Of a DNA stretch of 47,897 bases, positions 38,452 through 46,805 are shown one piece after another; position 1 is the stretch's first letter; each line of letters opens with the position of its first letter. Source of the stretch: a virus. The notes below the pieces were generated by a model. It was not told the DNA's origin. It did not search any database and saw only the letters and a list, made by a program, of their open reading frames with translations. The position numbers and the translations under genes are program-made. Location of the stretch: positions 1 through 47,897 of IMG/VR virus record IMGVR_UViG_3300002835_000316; one strand, written 5' to 3'.

Positions 38452-41400
38452 TACGGTGCTACTCCGATCTTAGTAACGAGGTCTTTGATCCCCTTGTTGA
38501 TCTGTTCCAGTTCACCTGTCTGCTTTTGCATCTCGACCATATCCGCGTCGCGCGCGGCGTCGTCGCCTCGCAAGAGCCTGTTGAGTTCCTGCTGGCCTTG
38601 AGACGTCGTCCCGTCGGAGGCGTTGAGGGCGGCCCGCGACGGGCCTTGGAGGACGGCGTTGCGGACGGATCGAGCCATCTGGACGGCGATGCTGTTCTCC
38701 ATGAAGTTGTCCCTCATGGTTTCTAGGTTTTTTCTTGCCGACGCTAGGTCGCCGTCCAATTCCGCTTTGACGTCGGGGAACTTCTTGAAGATGTCAGAAA
38801 GCTCCTCGAGTGACAGCACTCCGTCCTCGAGTGCTTTTTCAATTTCGCCGTAGGCTTCATCGTTTCCGATGTTGACTGCGGCGTTTTTTAACGGCTCAGT
38901 GATGCCCTCAATTACGGCGTTTGTTGCGTCGTTAAGTTGCCCCTCTATCTCACGGGCGCGGCGTTGCTGCGGGGACAGGAATGATTCGCGGCCGCGAGCC
39001 GCAGACTCCCTGACCTGCTGCACCTGCCTTGCTCGTTCCGCAATTTCCTGAGACGCGATGTCTATGCCGTCTGCTAGTTTAGCAAGCGCTTCCGCAACGT
39101 CTGTTTGCTCAAACGCCGCAATGATCTCTCTGTTGATCGCTTCGATCGCCGACCGCGCAGCCTGCTTCTCTTCTACTGTCGCCTTCTCGCTGTCAAGGAC
39201 TGCCTGCTGTCTGTCGCGCTGCGCTGCCAAGTCTCGCGCTGCACCACCTGGCCGACGCTCGAACTCACGGATTGCGCGCGTCCTTTGTTCGTCTAGTTGA
39301 GCGACACGATCTCTAATGCCTCTTGCCGCCTCCTCGGCTCTTTGCCTGTCTCCGATTGCCTGGGCTTCAACGACAGGCTGTCTGCGAAACTCGTCGAAGA
39401 GCAGGCCGTCAGGAAGCGACCCTGGGAGCCTGCCCGGGCCGGTTAGCCGGCCAGCGCCGAGGGCGGCGTTCTCCCGCCGCCGAGCATCCGTCGCCGAAGA
39501 CTCCGCCTCTCCGAGAACAGTTCTGGCGAGGTCGCCGGCTACGCGGTCGAGCACGGATGCGAATTGGCTGATGCTAGTAGCTGCTGATCGGGCCGCGTCG
39601 GAAAGCGGAACAAGCCGATCAACTTGCTCACGCAGTTGCTGCTCTCGTTCCGGCGTTGTGTTTCCTTGACGAAGTTCTTCTTGGACCGCGCGCAGTTCCT
39701 TTGATATTCTTTCCGCCTCTTGCCCCACTGCGCTGAATTGGACACCGGACTCGCCCAAAAGCTCCTGAACAGTAACCAGCGACCTGCCGACCTTGGAGCC
39801 GCCCTCCAGGATGCCTTTCACGGCACCTTCGCTTGCGGCGACGAGCGCCTGGTCAAGCCGGCTCGCTAGGCTCTCAAGTTGGGAGTAACTTTCTGCCAGT
39901 ATGTCAAGCCGCGGGCCTCCAAAAAAGCCGTCGCGCTGTGCGTCCTGCAATCGTCTTCGCAGGTCTTCAAGAGCCGGCTCAAGTGCGTCTCGCCTCGCCC
40001 GAATTGCGTCGACCGTCTGTCCCTCTGGGAGATTCGGCACGTTGTTTCTGAAGGGTGCTGTTCCGCGACGACGGAGCGTCTGCTCGACCTCGGCAGCATC
40101 AGGCGCCGGCCGCGCTCTCACCGTCCGATTAAGTTGGTTGAGCCGCCTTTCCGCTGCGTCGATCGCGGACTGGGCCGCGACGCGCCGCCCGAACGTCGTT
40201 GCGGCGTCTCGTTCTCTCTCTGAGCGAGCCACATTTGCCCGCTGCCGCTGCGCCTCGGGGTCTGCCTCCAGCGCCCTGTTGGCGGCCAGGTCGCGGCGAA
40301 GTTTGAGTATCTTTTCGATCGCCCTCGCTTCCTCAAAGGCCCGTTCGGCCCCCTCGCTCATGGTGCCGCGGTTCATCGAATCGGCCAACTGGTCGAACGC
40401 CTGCTTCAAGTCGTCAACGATTGACTTCTGCCGAGACAGAACGCTGTTCAGGGCCTTTGTCTGATCCTCGGCAGTTCGGCCAGAGTTGATCCACTTGTTC
40501 AGGGCCAGGACTGCTTGCCCCGCGATAACAGCACCAATGCCGACCCAAAGCCCAGTAGTTCCGCCAAGAATAAATGCTAGTTGCGTGATGTTGTTGCTGA
40601 CTGCCCTGATTCGCTGGTCAAGCCCGCCAGTTGCGGAGAAGAAGTCGTCGACGGCGAACCCAGCCTGTTGGATTGCGAGTGACCAGCGGTCAAGACCAGC
40701 GCGTCCAACATCGCCGATTCGCTGCAAGTCCCTGTTAAGGCCAGCAGGGTTTATGCCGGCCGCTCTCGCTGCTACATCCGCGAGCGACCGCACCATCGCG
40801 TCGATCTCTTCGCGTGTGCCCCGCAGGCGTATGGTTCCGTCTTCGGCTGCTGCTGCGATGCGAGCGCGAACAGCCTCGAATCCAGCAGTCAGCGCCTGCG
40901 CTGCCGGGCCCGAGATTCCGGCCATGACGCCTTGGAGCAAGTTGAGCTGCGCGACATACCCCTGCACGGCACGGGTATCAAGGCCAAGCGTTACGCCTTC
41001 CATACCAGCGCCGCCAAAGCCGCGAAGGACTGAGTCGATAAGGCTCAGTCTCGCCGAAGCCGTCGACGCTTCGTTTCCGAGCTGAACGACCCTTAGACGA
41101 AGTCTTTCAATCGCTTCTTCGGTGGCGCCTGGCGTGGCGGCGAGCGCCTCCAATTCGTTTTGCGCGTCAATGACGGCGGGTATAAACCGCGTCCTAAATC
41201 CAAGCGGCAGCGAGTCGATCTGCGACTTGAGCGAAACGATTGAGCCTCGCACAGACTCAACCTGCCTTGCTGGGGCGTCAAGGTCTAGGCCGAAGTCAAT
41301 CGCCGACTCTCGCTGGGCGCGACCGCGGTTGATGGCTGGGGCGATTTCATTGGCGGCGTCCGCGGCGGCGACGGCATCACGGCGTCGGCGCTCCTCCTCA

Positions 41401-42560
41401 AACTCTTGCTGTGCTCTGGCCTGCCTAATGAGCAACGTGGCGGTGTCTTCGGCGGCTTGCTTTTCCAGCCGTGTGCGCTCTTCGTAACCCTCTCTTTGGG
41501 CATTGGTTCTGCGCGCTATGAGGGCCGCCTCGTCAGCGGCGGCCTGCCTTTCAAGGCGTATCCGCTCCTCGTAGCCTTCCCTCTGGGCGTTAGTCCTTGC
41601 GGCTATCAGTGCTGCGTCGTCGGCCGCTGCCTGCTTCGCAAGCCGCTCGCTCTCTTCGTAGAACTCACGCTGGCCGCGGGCGCGGTTTATCAGCGTGGCG
41701 GTTTCTGCATCCGACCCGCCGCCGATCGCACTGTTGATCTGATCCCGAACGCGCTTGGCTACGGCAAGCAGGTTCTCAAGGCTTGCCCTGGCCTGCGTGG
41801 TGTCGATGTTCAGGATCGTGCCAGACTCGATCTCCGCGCGACGCTTCTGGATGAGGTTGTCGAGGGCGACGAGCTTCTGGACATCGCTGGACACCCGGCC
41901 GCCCTCGAGGGCGGCGGCGGGAGCGTTCGCGGCACGCTGGCGAACGTCGGCCGATGCGGACAGAGCATCCCGCACTCGAGGTGCCGCGAACGCCAGCTCG
42001 TTGCCGCGGGGGCCGGCGGCGGCTAGCTGCGAAGCCTCGGCCAGACGGTTGGCGGCCTCGGCGGCGGCAATAGCACGCTGGCGGATGCGCTCAAAACTCT
42101 GCTCTCCAACGACACCGCCGCGAGCCAGTGCTGAGTTGAGGTACTCGGCGCTCTTCTGGGCACGCTTGAGTGCCGGGTCGAATGACTGCTGGACGCTGGC
42201 AGACAGCCGTTCCACACTTCTGGCTGCACCAGCGAGCGGCTCGTTGACCGCCACGGCTGCGGCCTGAAGAGCCTTGAACTGGTCGATCGCCCTGGTGAGC
42301 GACTCGAATGTTTTTGTGTCGTATCCCTTGAACTGAAGTCGCTGCGACGCGGCCGCTTGGAGAGCGCGGGAAACCTTCTGCGACTCTGTGTAGATATTGC
42401 GCAGAGACGCAGTGGCCGATGACTCGGCTCGCGAGATTTGCGACTGCATCGCTCGCGCAAAACTGCCGACCTCCTTCGCCGACGCATTCAGCTTGCTATT
42501 GAAGTCACTGGTATTCGCAGTGACCAGCGCCGAGATTTTGCCGAGGTAGGCTTTTGCCAT
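38451..42560 (-). CDS. Tail tape measure protein, 1369 aa
   Basis: Tape measure proteins set the tail length and are ejected with the DNA. This is the longest gene of the window, follows the chaperone gene by 8 bases, and is mostly long helices and coiled coils, as expected. A hydrophobic segment lies near residues 665-690 (FILGGTTGLWVGIGAVIAGQ). Around residues 290-380 a 28-residue unit (NAQREGYEERIRLERQAAAD and variants) is repeated about four times. The N-terminus (GKISALVTANTSDFNSKLNA) has the usual 'v.a.t..f...l..a' opening. No peptidase or lysozyme domain is seen. Confidence 0.9.
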   Translation of the reverse strand: MAKAYLGKISALVTANTSDFNSKLNASAKEVGSFARAMQSQISRAESSATASLRNIYTESQKVSRALQAAASQRLQFKGYDTKTFESLTRAIDQFKALQAAAVAVNEPLAGAARSVERLSASVQQSFDPALKRAQKSAEYLNSALARGGVVGEQSFERIRQRAIAAAEAANRLAEASQLAAAGPRGNELAFAAPRVRDALSASADVRQRAANAPAAALEGGRVSSDVQKLVALDNLIQKRRAEIESGTILNIDTTQARASLENLLAVAKRVRDQINSAIGGGSDAETATLINRARGQREFYEESERLAKQAAADDAALIAARTNAQREGYEERIRLERQAAADEAALIARRTNAQREGYEERTRLEKQAAEDTATLLIRQARAQQEFEEERRRRDAVAAADAANEIAPAINRGRAQRESAIDFGLDLDAPARQVESVRGSIVSLKSQIDSLPLGFRTRFIPAVIDAQNELEALAATPGATEEAIERLRLRVVQLGNEASTASARLSLIDSVLRGFGGAGMEGVTLGLDTRAVQGYVAQLNLLQGVMAGISGPAAQALTAGFEAVRARIAAAAEDGTIRLRGTREEIDAMVRSLADVAARAAGINPAGLNRDLQRIGDVGRAGLDRWSLAIQQAGFAVDDFFSATGGLDQRIRAVSNNITQLAFILGGTTGLWVGIGAVIAGQAVLALNKWINSGRTAEDQTKALNSVLSRQKSIVDDLKQAFDQLADSMNRGTMSEGAERAFEEARAIEKILKLRRDLAANRALEADPEAQRQRANVARSERERDAATTFGRRVAAQSAIDAAERRLNQLNRTVRARPAPDAAEVEQTLRRRGTAPFRNNVPNLPEGQTVDAIRARRDALEPALEDLRRRLQDAQRDGFFGGPRLDILAESYSQLESLASRLDQALVAASEGAVKGILEGGSKVGRSLVTVQELLGESGVQFSAVGQEAERISKELRAVQEELRQGNTTPEREQQLREQVDRLVPLSDAARSAATSISQFASVLDRVAGDLARTVLGEAESSATDARRRENAALGAGRLTGPGRLPGSLPDGLLFDEFRRQPVVEAQAIGDRQRAEEAARGIRDRVAQLDEQRTRAIREFERRPGGAARDLAAQRDRQQAVLDSEKATVEEKQAARSAIEAINREIIAAFEQTDVAEALAKLADGIDIASQEIAERARQVQQVRESAARGRESFLSPQQRRAREIEGQLNDATNAVIEGITEPLKNAAVNIGNDEAYGEIEKALEDGVLSLEELSDIFKKFPDVKAELDGDLASARKNLETMRDNFMENSIAVQMARSVRNAVLQGPSRAALNASDGTTSQGQQELNRLLRGDDAARDADMVEMQKQTGELEQINKGIKDLVTKIGVAP
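41370..41700 (-). repeat. Tandem degenerate repeats in the tape measure gene
   Basis: About four units of roughly 84 bases encode variants of ARTNAQREGYEERIRLERQA. The two central copies (about 41453-41622) are the most alike; outer ones are diverged. In-frame unit number changes would change tail length. Confidence 0.7.
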
Positions 42561-42567
42561 CGTGTCG

Positions 42568-43217
42568 TCATCCCTGACGCGGTGCGTTCAACTTCATCAG
42601 CTCGTTGATAATCTGCGCCTGCGACTGTTCCGGCTTGACGGCCGTCGGTATGAAGACCGCCTCGTCCGGTACGTCGCCCTTCTTGTAGTTACCGCTGGCC
42701 GCCATGATGATGCGGCAGATTCTCGCTGTCTGAGCCCATGAGTCGGGGAGCGGATGCCTCTGGTCGTAGGCATACCACTCCGCGATCTCTTCCGAATCAA
42801 CCTCCCGCAGCAACCGCTTGACCGACATTCCCAGGGAGAGCGCTAACTTGAGGTAGAACTTCCGCTCGGGCCTGTCGGCTAGTCTTTTCCCAGCGCCTCC
42901 ACGGCCTCGTTCGTGAAGGCGTTCACCTTCCAGGCCGTGTCGAAGACGCGATTGATCACGACGCTCGACTTCTTGCCGAGTTCCGCCGTGTCCTCGTCCT
43001 TGAAGATGCGCTCCCCAGCCTCGTCGCACAGGGCGAGCACGAGGAACCGCACGCGGAACGCCTTCATCTTCTGCTCGGCGTAGGACTCCTCGAAGGCGTC
43101 GCGGTCGGTGCCGCTGATCACCTTGATGTAGTAGGTGCCGCCCCATTCGGGGATTTCGACAGGCTCCACCTTGATGTCGTTCGCCGCCAGAATCCGTTTG
43201 CGAAGATCAGTCGCCAT
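42568..43217 (-). CDS. Tail assembly chaperone fusion (GT-type) made by -1 frameshift, 216 aa
   Basis: Siphoviruses make a short and a frameshifted long chaperone before the tape measure gene. The short frame runs to residue 111; after the slippery GGGAAAA the -1 frame continues with RLADRPERKFYLKLALSLGM for 105 more residues and stops at 42568. The downstream part has no good start of its own, and it ends 8 bases before the tape measure. Its helical content (LREVDSEEIAEWYAYDQRHP, WAQTARICRIIMAAS) matches T-domain partners in other phages. The fusion is inferred; the signal and the frames are seen. Confidence 0.82.
42879..43217 (-). CDS. Tail assembly chaperone, short (G-type) form, 112 aa
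   Basis: MATDLRKRILAANDIKVEPV, EIPEWGGTYYIKVISGTDRD and FLVLALCDEAGERIFKDED match the conserved 'evPeWg..vyv..lsg.er' and 'lv..C..DeeG..lF.deD' elements of siphovirus tail chaperones. It ends at TAG six codons after the start of the slippery stretch. It binds the tape measure during tail assembly. Confidence 0.85.
   Translation of the reverse strand: MATDLRKRILAANDIKVEPVEIPEWGGTYYIKVISGTDRDAFEESYAEQKMKAFRVRFLVLALCDEAGERIFKDEDTAELGKKSSVVINRVFDTAWKVNAFTNEAVEALGKD
42885..42891 (-). promoter_or_regulatory. -1 ribosomal frameshift slippery site GGGAAAA
   Basis: In the zero frame the codons read CTG-GGA-AAA-GAC-TAG. The heptamer G-GGA-AAA fits X-XXY-YYZ and can re-pair as GGG-AAA in the -1 frame. 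Lambda uses GGGAAAG in the same place. A GC-rich region follows downstream. Confidence 0.85.
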
Positions 43218-43218
43218 G

Positions 43219-43584
43219 CTAACTCCCTGAGTAATCAGTCATCTGAAACCGCAGCGACCCCCGGACGACCTCGCCGACGCGGGCCTCCGTGGACGCCGAA
43301 ACTAAAACTGCCCTCCTGGCAACCGAATACGAAGTCGACGAGAAGGACAGTTGCCCCACCGTTCCGACGATTGTTTGCGTGTCGAGCGTCCCGTGGTGCA
43401 GGTAGTCGACGTTGATCGTGCCGCCGGTCCAGTCGCCCGTTGGCACCATGACCAAGAACCCCTTGGCCGTCGAGGCGTCGGTCATGTTCGTGACCTCGGC
43501 CGTCGGCGTCTCCACCGAGATGCCTGTCACATACCCCCAACTTCCGTTGAAGGAGAACGTCGCACTCTGCGGGATGCCAGGCAT
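43219..43584 (-). CDS. Tail-tube-like protein paralogue 1, 121 aa
   Basis: Opens MPGIPQSATFSFNGSWGYVT, and continues with beta strands (GTINVDYLHHGTLDTQTIVG, EVVRGSLRFQMTD). It aligns in length and layout with the next two genes upstream: 'M.G....a.FsF.GS...VT...V', a middle 'v.VdY', and a terminal 'G....GsatFrv'. These are the traits of small major tail proteins. Three copies in a row before the chaperone are unusual. Confidence 0.75.
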   Translation of the reverse strand: MPGIPQSATFSFNGSWGYVTGISVETPTAEVTNMTDASTAKGFLVMVPTGDWTGGTINVDYLHHGTLDTQTIVGTVGQLSFSSTSYSVARRAVLVSASTEARVGEVVRGSLRFQMTDYSGS

Positions 43585-43586
43585 GG

Positions 43587-43940
43587 CTACACCTGAACGC
43601 GAAACGATGCTGTGCCGCGGACGATGTCGCCGACGCTGGCTGTGACCTGCGACGAGACGCAGGTTGCCGTGCCGGTGATTGCGATCCTGCCAGATACGGT
43701 GAGCGTTGCGGATGCGCCGACGCTCGGGATCGTCTGGCCGATGTAGTCGACGTCGACCGTTTGCAGCGAGTCGACCGACCTGTGCAGGTAGTAAAACGGC
43801 TCTGTGTCGTTCGGCCCCAGGCCCATGTGCGGAGCCGACACCCGCTGCCGCTCGGCGCCGCCGTTGACGGTGACGCTGGTGACGGTGTAGTTCGACCCAG
43901 CGAAGGCGAAGTAGGTGCCTTGTGAGCTGACCCCGGCCAT
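43587..43940 (-). CDS. Tail-tube-like protein paralogue 2, 117 aa
   Basis: Opens MAGVSSQGTYFAFAGSNYTV and ends DIVRGTASFRVQV. It shares MAGVSxQGxxFxFxGSN, VDVDYIGQTI-like and RGTASFRV segments with paralogue 3, which is its closest relative, and more weakly with paralogue 1. A middle segment (HMGLGPNDTEPFYYLH) matches HLGIGPNQRREFVGG of paralogue 3. Confidence 0.78.
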   Translation of the reverse strand: MAGVSSQGTYFAFAGSNYTVTSVTVNGGAERQRVSAPHMGLGPNDTEPFYYLHRSVDSLQTVDVDYIGQTIPSVGASATLTVSGRIAITGTATCVSSQVTASVGDIVRGTASFRVQV

Positions 43941-43946
43941 GTCGCC

Positions 43947-44282
43947 TTACGCGACGCGGAAGGTCGCGCTCCCGCTGATGAGGGCACCCACCGAACCGCC
44001 GATCGAGGCCGATGAGCAGGTTGCGTTGCCGCTGAACGACATCGGGCCGGAGATCGACAGGGCGCCGGACGTGCCGGCAGCGAGCACCGTGGTCGAGATG
44101 TAGTCGACGGTGACTTCACGCTCCGTGGCGAAGCCGCCGACGAACTCACGACGCTGGTTCGGGCCGATGCCGAGGTGCGAGCCGTCGATGAGGTCTTGGG
44201 AGTCACTGACCTGGACCGATGTGACCGTGAGGTTGGAGCCACCAAACGAGAAGGTAAGCCCCTGTGCTGAAACGCCTGCCAT
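43947..44282 (-). CDS. Tail-tube-like protein paralogue 3, 111 aa
   Basis: ATG with GCAAGGAGGCGCAAACAA upstream, the strongest translation signal of the three paralogues, so this may be the most abundant product. MAGVSAQGLTFSFGGSNLTV, HLGIGPNQRREFVGG, EVTVDYISTTVLAAGTSG and GSATFRVA follow the shared layout. It is the first of the three in the direction of transcription and directly follows the tail completion gene. Confidence 0.8.
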   Translation of the reverse strand: MAGVSAQGLTFSFGGSNLTVTSVQVSDSQDLIDGSHLGIGPNQRREFVGGFATEREVTVDYISTTVLAAGTSGALSISGPMSFSGNATCSSASIGGSVGALISGSATFRVA

Positions 44283-44321
44283 TTGTTTGCGCCTCCTTGC
44301 GCCGTAATCTTGCCGTGTAGG

Positions 44322-44750
44322 TTACGAGGTGGCTTCGTTCCACCGAATCTGAAACAACTGCCGGACTTCGTAGGCCGGAGGCAGTTGCGCCCCAGCGACC
44401 GTCGGATCGAGGAAGTCGTCCGTTTCGGACATCAGCCTCATATCTTGTATTGTAGCCCCGGCCAGCGTGCCGGTGTGTCCATCCAGAGCAAGGCGAACCT
44501 CGTCGGCCAACTCGCGGACGGCGTCGTAGGAGAGCGCCCACGAGGCAATCTGGAGGTTGACCATCGGCACGAACAGGGGGCCGCCGAGGGCGACATCCCG
44601 CATGATGTTCGACCGCTTGTAGACGATGAACGGCAGGCTCGCCCCAGTCTTCGGCACGGCGATCGGGTACACCTGGAAGCCGACGATCCTCGCCACGCCG
44701 GGCGTCGATACGAGCTTCTGGTAGACGTGTTTTTCGGGTGAGATGAGCAT
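44322..44750 (-). CDS. Tail completion/terminator protein (DUF3168-like), 142 aa
   Basis: HVYQKLVSTPGVARIVGFQV, VYPIAVPKTGASLPFIVYKR, VNLQIASWALSYDAVRELAD and EVRLALDGHTGTL match the alpha/beta fold of DUF3168/gp17-type proteins, which cap the tail or join it to the head. Its place between the HK97 gp10-like gene and the tail tube genes is the standard one. Confidence 0.82.
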   Translation of the reverse strand: MLISPEKHVYQKLVSTPGVARIVGFQVYPIAVPKTGASLPFIVYKRSNIMRDVALGGPLFVPMVNLQIASWALSYDAVRELADEVRLALDGHTGTLAGATIQDMRLMSETDDFLDPTVAGAQLPPAYEVRQLFQIRWNEATS

Positions 44751-44752
44751 GG

Positions 44753-45523
44753 CTAGAACTTGTTGATTTCGGCTTGGATGAGTTGGGCGAGCACGGCCTG
44801 CACCTGCGAGGCTGAATTCGAGATCGTCCGCTCCATCGGGTGGTAGGCCGGCATCGGGTCGATGCTCTCGCCGGGGCCGAGGGTGATCGGGTGCGTGTCA
44901 CCGTCGGGGCCGGTGGCGAAGTCGTGCGAATAGCCCTTACCCCGCTTGGACTGCCGCGTCGGCTCGTTTATGCTCCCCATGAGGAAGTAATACCCGCGGC
45001 TGCGGCGGGCGAACTCCTCGTCGTTCATGGCAGACGTCGTGCGACGCATCTTGCCGTTGATCATCTGGTGGACGTTGACGTATGTGCGGCGGTTCTGCGT
45101 GCCTGGCTTTCTGCGGCCGGAGCCGAACTCGACCAGCCAGGCGTGATTCCCACTTTCGCGGCCCTCTTCGGAGCCGACGGGGCCGGTCTGACGGGGGCCG
45201 GTGATCGCGACGGCGACCTGGCCGCCCTCGTACTCTTTTGTCTCCGTGATCGTGGACTTGGCGAGATTCCCCGTGGCGCCGCCGCTGCCGGGGGCCAGGG
45301 GCTTCGACACGAGGTCTTTGTAGCCCGTCAGGATCGGCCGCGACGCCTGCTTGACGCACTTCTTGAGCAAGCCCGGCGCTGCCAGCGCCCCGGCCACACG
45401 CTCCAGTTCCTTCGCCAGCTCGCGGACGCCAGCGGTGTCGATCCGCACGAATCCTTCGGTCTGGCTCTTTGCGGTGCCAAGGCCGACGTCACGAGGATTC
45501 GGGTTGCTGGGGTTGATCGCCAT
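44753..45523 (-). CDS. HK97 gp10-like head-tail/tail completion protein, 256 aa
   Basis: IDTAGVRELAKELERVAGAL, LLKKCVKQASRPILTGYKDL, SGGATGNLAKSTIT and HAWLVEFGSGRRKPGT match the gp10 family ('l...L..l......k...ka......a.......TG.Lk.si' and 'ya.fvEfGt'). At 256 residues it is longer than HK97 gp10 (about 130); the additional part lies in the second half (RSRGYYFLMGSINEPTRQSK) and is not assigned. Confidence 0.8.
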   Translation of the reverse strand: MAINPSNPNPRDVGLGTAKSQTEGFVRIDTAGVRELAKELERVAGALAAPGLLKKCVKQASRPILTGYKDLVSKPLAPGSGGATGNLAKSTITETKEYEGGQVAVAITGPRQTGPVGSEEGRESGNHAWLVEFGSGRRKPGTQNRRTYVNVHQMINGKMRRTTSAMNDEEFARRSRGYYFLMGSINEPTRQSKRGKGYSHDFATGPDGDTHPITLGPGESIDPMPAYHPMERTISNSASQVQAVLAQLIQAEINKF

Positions 45524-45524
45524 G

Positions 45525-45839
45525 CTACTGCACCTCGTTGACGAGGAGTTCTAGGCGGGTGCGGTTGTCTCTGGGGCTGACGCTCACGATCTCGAGCGTC
45601 TTGCCTCTCCAGAGCAGGCGGTACTGCGGATTCACCGTCGCGCGGTATCGCATGATCACCTTGTGGGACGCAATGACGTTGGCCTGCTGGGCCTGGAGCA
45701 CGTCGCGACTCGCCAGCCCATCGACGCTCGCCCAGACCGTGGCTTCAGTGGCCCATGACAGCGTGGCTTCGCCCGTCGGGCTTCGCAGTTCCTGCGGAGC
45801 CTGGAGGGCGACGCGCTCACGCATCATGCCGATGTTCAC
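45525..45839 (-). CDS. Head-tail joining protein (Phage_H_T_join family), 104 aa
   Basis: The GTG start overlaps the previous stop (GTGA), giving MNIGMMRERVALQAPQELRS. The sequence then follows the adaptor family: GEATLSWATEATVWASVDGL, LQAQQANVIASHKVIMRYRA, NPQYRLLWRGKTLEIVSVSP, RTRLELLVNEV. These small beta-barrel proteins close the connector after DNA packaging. Confidence 0.85.
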   Translation of the reverse strand: MNIGMMRERVALQAPQELRSPTGEATLSWATEATVWASVDGLASRDVLQAQQANVIASHKVIMRYRATVNPQYRLLWRGKTLEIVSVSPRDNRTRLELLVNEVQ

Positions 45840-46315
45840 GTTACTGTGCCCTCGCCGATGAGGACGACTTGAGCGCTGGCGACGGGACTGTCGTCGCCAG
45901 CATTTAGGCCAAACGCATAATCCGCGTTTGCGGGCCATCCATTCGCGTCCGGGCACACAAACAGCGCCGCCGCGCCTGGCCTAAAGAAGGCCGAGCCGTT
46001 TTCAGATATGGGGCCGTCGGGCCACCCGCTCACATAAAAGTCAATGCTCCCCGTGTTCTTGATATAGATGGCCTTGAGTGCAGAAAAATCAACAGTCCCG
46101 CGGTTGTCGCTGAAGACGAGTCCGTTGGAGCCGAGGGTATATTCGCCATCAAACGTCCCCTCAAAGCTCCACACGACCTGCGCCTGATTCGCCCCGGTGC
46201 CGTCCGTGAGTGACACCGCATACGAGGCCGGCGTCGCCCGCAGGGTCTTCGACAAGTCGCCGGCGCTCGTCTCGTGAGCCAGGATCGACAGCATGATTTG
46301 TGCGTTGAGGGGCAT
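45836..46315 (-). CDS. Virion protein, paralogue of the next gene upstream, 159 aa
   Basis: MPLNAQIMLSILAHETSAGD starts the product. VVWSFEGTFDGEYTLGSNGL, KAIYIKNTGSIDFYVSGWPD and GAAALFVCPDANGWPANADY are beta-rich and run parallel to segments of the 162-aa neighbour (KLLCIKNLSKTNQIAFSAGW, GGAMLLSCPNSAGFATTFGG). The pair probably derives from a duplication. Function unknown; a head decoration or connector-associated role fits the location. Confidence 0.7.
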   Translation of the reverse strand: MPLNAQIMLSILAHETSAGDLSKTLRATPASYAVSLTDGTGANQAQVVWSFEGTFDGEYTLGSNGLVFSDNRGTVDFSALKAIYIKNTGSIDFYVSGWPDGPISENGSAFFRPGAAALFVCPDANGWPANADYAFGLNAGDDSPVASAQVVLIGEGTVT

Positions 46316-46316
46316 A

Positions 46317-46805
46317 TCAAGTTCCCATCACATAGATTTCGTAGGACTGGCCGTTCGTTCCGCCGATGCGAAGGGTCGAGCCGCCAAAGGTGGTCGCAAA
46401 GCCGGCCGAGTTCGGGCATGACAAGAGCATCGCGCCGCCCGCGCGGATCGGATACCCGCGAAGCGTCAAGGAGCCCAGGTTGATCATCGGCGAGAAGTTC
46501 CAGCTCGTAGCGTCCTGCCGGAACACGCTGAACTGCGACCCCGTCCAGCCTGCTGAGAAGGCGATCTGGTTCGTCTTCGACAGGTTCTTGATGCAGAGCA
46601 ACTTCACGACGCTGATACCAAGCGTCGCGAAGTCGACCTCGTCGAAGCCACCGGACAAAATTGTCCGACGGTCGCTAAACACCTTTGTGCAGTCGCCGAC
46701 GTCGAACGAGAACTCGATCGGGTGCTCGGTGATCGCGGTCGTCAGCCCCTGCTGCGATTGCAGCCTGGCCGTCACGCTCGCCTGCACCTGTGCCGTGAGG
46801 CTCAT
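46317..46805 (-). CDS. Virion protein, paralogue of the next gene downstream, 162 aa
   Basis: Start MSLTAQVQASVTARLQSQQG overlaps the connector stop (ATGA). EFSFDVGDCTKVFSDRRTIL, FDEVDFATLGISVVKLLCIK, NQIAFSAGWTGSQF and GGAMLLSCPNSAGFA align with its neighbour. Both open with a short helix and continue as a beta sandwich. Function unknown. Confidence 0.7.
   Translation of the reverse strand: MSLTAQVQASVTARLQSQQGLTTAITEHPIEFSFDVGDCTKVFSDRRTILSGGFDEVDFATLGISVVKLLCIKNLSKTNQIAFSAGWTGSQFSVFRQDATSWNFSPMINLGSLTLRGYPIRAGGAMLLSCPNSAGFATTFGGSTLRIGGTNGQSYEIYVMGT

Noticed and set aside
30262-44456. GGCTACAATACAA shared near 30262 and 44443
   Set aside because: In both places the word lies in coding frames as Ala-Thr-Ile-Gln and not in promoter regions; chance is likely.
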